A stretch of DNA of 64,000 nucleotides from JALZKA01 sp963717635. Lineage in GTDB: Bacteria; Actinomycetota; Thermoleophilia; Solirubrobacterales; 70-9. The translations under genes were made by a program, and so were the position numbers. Within the stretch, counting starts at the first letter, position 1; each line of letters starts with the position of its first letter. The notes beneath the pieces were generated by a model that saw nothing but the letters and a program-made list of their open reading frames with translations, had not been told where the DNA came from and made no database searches. Of this stretch, positions 60,006 to 64,000 are shown piece after piece. The stretch spans positions 2,356,001 through 2,420,000 of the forward strand of contig OY970347.1 of assembly GCA_963717635.1 (NCBI GenBank), given 5' to 3'.

Positions 60006-60316
60006 ACGAGACCTGGGCCACGATCGTCGCCCTGACCGTGGCCACGGCGATCATCCGTGCAGCCGGCCCGGTGCTCCTGGGCGGCCGGGACCTACCGGCG
60101 CTCGTGTCGCGAGTCATCGCCCTACTCGCGCCGGCGCTGCTGGCGGCACTGATCGCCGTTGGGACGTTCACCGGTTCGGATGGCGACCTCGTGCTGGACC
60201 CGCGGGCGGCTGGGCTCGCCGCCGCGGGCGGCGTCCTGGCTTGGCGGCCGAGCGCAATGGTCACCGCCATTGCGCTTGCCGCCCTGGCGGCGGCGCTGGT
60301 CCGGCTTGCCCAGTGA
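60002..60316 (+). CDS. azlD: AzlD family transporter subunit
   Basis: 104 residues from GTG 60002, overlapping the azlC stop. It has four hydrophobic segments (ATIVALTVATAIIRAAGPVL, VIALLAPALLAALIAVGTF, GLAAAGGVLAWR, AMVTAIALAALAAALVRL), the size and pattern of AzlD. It is the partner of AzlC. Confidence 0.88.
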   Translation: MNETWATIVALTVATAIIRAAGPVLLGGRDLPALVSRVIALLAPALLAALIAVGTFTGSDGDLVLDPRAAGLAAAGGVLAWRPSAMVTAIALAALAAALVRLAQ

Positions 60317-60321
60317 CCGTA

Positions 60322-60357
60322 GGCCGGTCCGGCCAACCCAGATCTGCCGGACTGGCC
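60322..60357 (+). terminator. Hairpin after azlD
   Basis: GGCCGGTCCGGC (60322-60333) pairs with GCCGGACTGGCC (60346-60357) with one mismatch, six bases after the stop. There is no T run. Confidence 0.65.
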
Positions 60358-60441
60358 CATCGCTGAAGGGAACTTTGGCCACCGCGCGAGCGGCGACGGA
60401 TCGCAGCTTCCGATACGGTCGGCCCAGCGTCCGATCCGCGT

Positions 60442-61527
60442 TTGTACACAGTGGAGCAACCCACCCCTCTTCCTGCCGAGGCCCCCGCCGCCGCCGCGAC
60501 GGCCACAGCCGTGCCCGACGTCAGGCTCGCGGGGATCTCGAAGCGCTACGGAGACGTGGTCGCGATCGATGACGTCGATCTGGAGATCGCGGCCGGCGAG
60601 TTCTTCACGATGCTCGGTCCTTCCGGCTCGGGCAAGACGACGACCCTGCGAATGATCGCCGGCTTCGACGTCCCCGACAGCGGCCGGGTCGAGATCGCCG
60701 GCGAGGACGTCACCGACCTACCGGCATACGACCGCGAGGTCAACACCGTCTTTCAGGACTATGCGCTGTTCCCGCACATGACCGTCGCCGAGAACGTCGA
60801 GTACGGCCTGCGGGTCGCCGGCGTGCCGAAGGGCGATCGCGCCACCCAGGCGACCGAGGCGCTCGCGATGGTCAGGCTGTCCGAGTACGGCGAGCGCAAG
60901 CCGGCCGAGCTTTCGGGCGGCCAGCGCCAACGGGTCGCCCTGGCCCGGGCGATCGTCAACCGCCCGCGCGTACTGCTGCTGGACGAACCCCTCGGCGCCC
61001 TCGACCTGAAGCTGCGCGAGCAGATGCAGGTCGAGCTGAAGTCGATCCAATCCGACGTGGGCATCACGTTTCTCTACGTCACGCACGACCAGGAGGAGGC
61101 GTTGACGATGTCCGATCGGGTCGCCGTGTTCAACAACGGCCGGATCGAGCAGGTGGGGCCGCCCGCCGAGATCTACGAACACCCCGTGAACCCGTTCGTC
61201 GCCGGCTTCGTGGGCACCTCCAACCTGCTCGAACGGGACGACACCCGCTTCACCGTGCGTCCGGAGAAGGTGCGCCTTCTCGACGGAGAGTCCACCAGCG
61301 GTCTCCACACCGAACGGGGCCGGATCGTGCACGTTGCGTACGCGGGGATGATCACCCGTTACCTGGTCGAGCTCGAGGCGGGCGGCACTCTTCAGGTGGT
61401 GCGCCAGAACCTCGATTCGTCCTCCCAGGAGGAGCTCGAGCGGCAGGGAACAAGCGTAATTGTGGGATGGCTGCCGGAACACACGGTCGCCATCGCCGAA
61501 CAAGAAAAGGGAGAGGAGGCGCTATGA
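60442..61527 (+). CDS. potA: ABC transporter ATPase, spermidine/putrescine type
   Basis: 361 residues from TTG 60442 (GTG 60451 is equally plausible). It is a complete importer ATPase: GPSGSGKTTTLRMIAGF (Walker A), the Q loop in NTVFQDYALFPHMTVAENVE, signature LSGGQRQRVALARAI, LLLDEPLGALDLKLRE (Walker B, D loop) and YVTHDQEEALTMSDRVAVF (H loop). A C-terminal TOBE domain (RPEKVRLL, VAYAGMITRYLVELEAGG) follows. The pattern and the operon match PotA/CysA-type ATPases; the PotD-like binding protein points to polyamines. It overlaps the next gene by four bases. Confidence 0.92.
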   Translation: MYTVEQPTPLPAEAPAAAATATAVPDVRLAGISKRYGDVVAIDDVDLEIAAGEFFTMLGPSGSGKTTTLRMIAGFDVPDSGRVEIAGEDVTDLPAYDREVNTVFQDYALFPHMTVAENVEYGLRVAGVPKGDRATQATEALAMVRLSEYGERKPAELSGGQRQRVALARAIVNRPRVLLLDEPLGALDLKLREQMQVELKSIQSDVGITFLYVTHDQEEALTMSDRVAVFNNGRIEQVGPPAEIYEHPVNPFVAGFVGTSNLLERDDTRFTVRPEKVRLLDGESTSGLHTERGRIVHVAYAGMITRYLVELEAGGTLQVVRQNLDSSSQEELERQGTSVIVGWLPEHTVAIAEQEKGEEAL

Positions 61528-62741
61528 GCGCACTGCTGAGGAGCCCGGTCCGGTTGGCCTGGCTGATGGCCGTGGCAATGGTTTCGATCGTATTCGCGGC
61601 CGGCTGCGGTGATGATGACGACGACGGAGGAGGTTCCGAATCCGAAGCCCTGACCGAGGTGGGCGAGCCCGAGGGCGAGCTCAACCTGGTCGCATGGATC
61701 GGCTACGTCGAGGACGGCTCAACTGATCCGAACGTCGACTGGGTTACGGATTTCGAGAAGGACACCGGCTGCAAGGTGAACGTCAAGTACGGCGCCACCT
61801 CGGACGAGATGGTCCAGCTGATGCGCACGGGCCAGTACGACGGAGTCTCAGCGTCAGGCGATGCGACGACCCGCCTCGTCGAGGGCGGTGACGTCGAGCC
61901 TGTCAACGTCGAGTTGGTCCCCAATTACGCGGACATCGACGAGGCGCTGAAGAATCAGCCGTACAACACGTTCGACGGCCAGGAGTACGGAATCCCGCAC
62001 GGGCGTGGATCGAACCTCCTGATGTACAACACCGAGGAGGTCAAGCCGGCGCCGAACTCATGGGACGTCGTCTTCGACAAGGCGTCGGAGAACAGTGGCA
62101 AGGTCACTGCCTACGACAACCCGATCTACATCGCCGACGCGGCGCTGTACCTGCGTGAGCACAACCCGGAACTCGGAATCGAGGATCCGTACGAGCTCGA
62201 CCAGGAGCAGTTCGACGCAGCTATCGATCTGCTGAAGCAGCAGCGCGAGGATGTGGGCGAGTACTGGTCGGACGCCGCGAAGCAGATCTCTGCGTTCGAG
62301 AACGGCGACACCACGGTCGGCACGACGTGGCCGTACCAGACCGGTGTACTGCAAGCCAGCGGTGAGCCGGTTGAGGCGATCCTTCCCAGCGAGGGCGCCA
62401 CCGGGTGGTCAGACACATGGATGCTCAGTTCGGAGGCCAAGAACCCGAACTGCATGTACGAGTGGATGAACCACGTCGTCAGCCCAAAGGTGAACGCCGA
62501 GATCGCTGTGTGGTTCGGTGAGGCTCCCGCGAATCAGAAGTCGTGTGCGCTCACCGACGACCTGCCCGAGATCTACGGAGGCACGGCGGAGCACTGCGAC
62601 ATCAACCACGCGGACGACGAGGAGTTCTGGGACCAGGTCGAGTACTGGAGGACCCCGGTCTCCGATTGCGGCGATGACCGCGGCGACGAATGCAAGACCT
62701 ACGACGAGTGGGTCCAGGGCTGGAACGAGGTGAAGGGCTGA
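61524..62741 (+). CDS. potD: Polyamine-type ABC transporter substrate-binding lipoprotein
   Basis: 405 residues from ATG 61524, overlapping the potA stop, with GGGAGAGG upstream. A lipoprotein signal is clear: AVAMVSIVFAAGC with the lipobox FAAGC, followed by DDDDDGGGS. The mature part has ELNLVAWIGYVEDG, DFEKDTGCKVNVKYGATSDE, GIPHGRGSNLLMYNTEEVKP and TWPYQTGVLQASGEPVEAIL, consistent with PotD/PotF-like proteins of the extracellular solute-binding family 1. The binding-site aromatics fit polyamines, but other cations or small substrates are possible. Confidence 0.88.
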   Translation: MSALLRSPVRLAWLMAVAMVSIVFAAGCGDDDDDGGGSESEALTEVGEPEGELNLVAWIGYVEDGSTDPNVDWVTDFEKDTGCKVNVKYGATSDEMVQLMRTGQYDGVSASGDATTRLVEGGDVEPVNVELVPNYADIDEALKNQPYNTFDGQEYGIPHGRGSNLLMYNTEEVKPAPNSWDVVFDKASENSGKVTAYDNPIYIADAALYLREHNPELGIEDPYELDQEQFDAAIDLLKQQREDVGEYWSDAAKQISAFENGDTTVGTTWPYQTGVLQASGEPVEAILPSEGATGWSDTWMLSSEAKNPNCMYEWMNHVVSPKVNAEIAVWFGEAPANQKSCALTDDLPEIYGGTAEHCDINHADDEEFWDQVEYWRTPVSDCGDDRGDECKTYDEWVQGWNEVKG

Positions 62742-62760
62742 TCCGACACCTCATCCGCTC

Positions 62761-63654
62761 GTGGAAGCGGGTGTAGCAACGCCGCAGAGGAGGTCGGCGG
62801 GCCGCTGGCTCGCCGGCCTCTTCCACGGTCGTCCCCGGCTGCAGGTCGGCAGCCTGCTCGCCGGTCCTGTCGGTTGGCTGGTCGTCGGCTACCTCGGCTC
62901 GCTCGCGGTTCTCTTCCTGACCAGCTTTTGGACTCTGGGAGAGCTCTCGGGCGAGATTGAGCAGAGCTTCACGCTCGACAACTTCAAGGACGTGGTCGAG
63001 ACGCCGGTCTATCGGTCCGTCGCGGCTCGCACGATCGGAATCGCGGTGCTGGTCACCCTCACCTGCGTGCTGCTTGCGTTCCCGCTCGCCTTCTACATGG
63101 CGAAGGTGGCAAGCCCGCGGACGAAGGGGCTGCTCGTGGTAGCGGTGCTGATGCCGCTCTGGTCCTCCTACCTGGTCAAGATCTTTGCCTGGCGTGGCAT
63201 CCTCAGCGAGGAGGGGATTTTCAACTGGCTGCTCGACCCATTGGGCATCTCGGGGCCGGGTTACGGGCTGGTGGCCATCTGGCTCGTGATGACCTACCTC
63301 TGGCTTCCGTACATGGTCCTTCCGGTCTACGCAGGGCTGGAGCGGATACCCGACACCCTGCTGAGTGCATCGGAGGACATGGGAGCGAAGCCGCTTTACA
63401 CGTTTCGCCGCGTGATCCTGCCGCTCGCGTTTCCGGCGATCGTGGCAGGCTCGATCTTCACCTTCTCACTCACGCTCGGCGACTTCATCGCCATCGGCCT
63501 GGTCGGCTCCGGCGAGCAGTTCATCGGAACCGTCGTCTACTCGAATTTCACCGCCGACCTCCCGTTTGCCGCGGCCTTTGCGACCGTGCCGGTCGTGGCG
63601 ATGATCATCTACCTGCTGCTCGCCCGCCGGCTCGGGGCGTTCGAGCACATCTAG
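62761..63654 (+). CDS. potB: ABC transporter permease (PotB-like)
   Basis: 297 residues from GTG 62761. It has six membrane helices and the EAA loop near residue 210 (LLSASEDMGAKPLYTFRRVI, then LPLAFPAIVAG), the site of ATPase contact. The N-terminus (WLVVGYLGSLAVLFLTSFW) and VIWL-type WLVMTYLWLPYMVLPVYAGL segments match PotB. It forms the membrane channel with the PotC-like subunit that starts two bases downstream. Confidence 0.9.
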   Translation: MEAGVATPQRRSAGRWLAGLFHGRPRLQVGSLLAGPVGWLVVGYLGSLAVLFLTSFWTLGELSGEIEQSFTLDNFKDVVETPVYRSVAARTIGIAVLVTLTCVLLAFPLAFYMAKVASPRTKGLLVVAVLMPLWSSYLVKIFAWRGILSEEGIFNWLLDPLGISGPGYGLVAIWLVMTYLWLPYMVLPVYAGLERIPDTLLSASEDMGAKPLYTFRRVILPLAFPAIVAGSIFTFSLTLGDFIAIGLVGSGEQFIGTVVYSNFTADLPFAAAFATVPVVAMIIYLLLARRLGAFEHI

Positions 63655-63656
63655 CA

Positions 63657-64000
63657 ATGCGCCTCTCGGGCCGATCCTCAGCCCTGCTTCGCCTCGGCGC
63701 GGGCTTCACCCTGGCGTTCATCTACGTGCCGTTGATCGTGATCGTGATCTACGCCTTCAGCGAGTCGCGAACGTTCGAGTGGCCACCGCCGGGTTACACG
63801 CTGGAGTGGTTCGACAAAGCCTTCGCCAGCACCGGCGCGCGCGACGCTTTCCTCTACTCCGTCAAGACCGGCCTCCTGGCGACCGCGATCGCGCTCATCC
63901 TGGGCACGCTGGCCTCGTTCGCGGTTGCACGGCACCGCTTTTTCGGCCGCGAGACGATCTCGTTCCTCGTGATCCTGCCGATCGCCCTGCCCGGAATCGT
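63657..64000 (+). CDS. potC: ABC transporter permease (PotC-like), truncated by the window end
   Basis: The first 114 codons from ATG 63657 are in the window. They read MRLSGRSSALLRLGAGFTLA, then FIYVPLIVIVIYAFSESRTF and EWPPPGYTLEWFDKAFAS, followed by the next helix (TGLLATAIALILGTLASFAV) and RHRFFGRETISFLVILPIAL. This opening, with the FxxPPPGYTLEWF segment after helix 1, is typical of PotC/PotI subunits. It pairs with PotB. Confidence 0.88.
   Translation, partial: MRLSGRSSALLRLGAGFTLAFIYVPLIVIVIYAFSESRTFEWPPPGYTLEWFDKAFASTGARDAFLYSVKTGLLATAIALILGTLASFAVARHRFFGRETISFLVILPIALPGI

Overview
The window is GC-rich, bacterial and densely coding, with frequent GTG and TTG starts and many 1-20 base gene overlaps. 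Gene content (MCE protein, acyl-CoA carboxylase, several acyl-CoA dehydrogenases, a Kgd-type oxoglutarate decarboxylase, a polyprenyl-phosphate phosphoribosyltransferase-like UbiA, a c-di-AMP riboswitch before an NlpC/P60 hydrolase, secreted proteins with a DIKKNAV-type module) points to an actinomycete, most likely class Thermoleophilia, order Solirubrobacterales. This placement is inferred from family content, not from a database search. No phage, insertion sequence or CRISPR array was seen.

Layout. 1-6657: start of a sugar-lactone oxidase, tRNA-Ser(UGA), MFS transporter, MCE protein, GH26-like secreted hydrolase, epimerase, and a sigma-factor/SnoaL pair. 6726-10989: UDP-xylose-synthase-like SDR, two glycosyltransferases and an ATP-grasp protein. 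11032-20480: methylmalonyl-CoA mutase large chain, propionyl-CoA carboxylase beta chain, secreted proteins, an RTX-tailed metallophosphoesterase, an ornithine-cyclodeaminase-family enzyme, an AccE-like peptide and a dodecin. 20590-24860: sulfate assimilation operon sir-cysH-sat-cysC, followed by an acyltransferase, a methyltransferase-rhodanese fusion, a PHP phosphoesterase and an Rrf2 regulator with a TauE/SafE permease. 28874-31816: acyl-CoA dehydrogenase, APH-like kinase and HAD phosphatase, the same three domains that make up human ACAD10. 31818-39834: two membrane proteins, DEAD-box helicase, quinone-reductase-like enzyme, PfkB kinase, citrate synthase and two coupled unknown proteins. 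40018-48611: paired acyl-CoA dehydrogenases, VOC protein, UbiA, and an alkyl-DHAP-synthase-like oxidase + SDR + fatty-acyl reductase cluster. 49056-58376: a 1469-residue E2-E1 oxoglutarate dehydrogenase fusion, aconitase, SDR and a thioredoxin-fold protein. 58489-59236: c-di-AMP riboswitch and cell-wall hydrolase. 59349-60316: AzlCD. 60442-64000: potADBC-type polyamine transporter, cut by the window end.

Together the genes describe an aerobic heterotroph with propionyl-CoA and fatty-acid oxidation feeding the TCA cycle (GltA, AcnA, Kgd), assimilatory sulfate reduction through APS reductase, and possibly ether-lipid or fatty-alcohol synthesis. Three intergenic regions hold eroded fragments of a gene whose intact paralogue lies within about 2 kb (GH26-like protein, sigma factor, DIKKNAV-type secreted protein), a sign of local duplication and decay. 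The observations most worth following are the split ACAD10-like trio, the ether-lipid-like cluster, and the E2-E1 fusion that carries its own two lipoyl domains.
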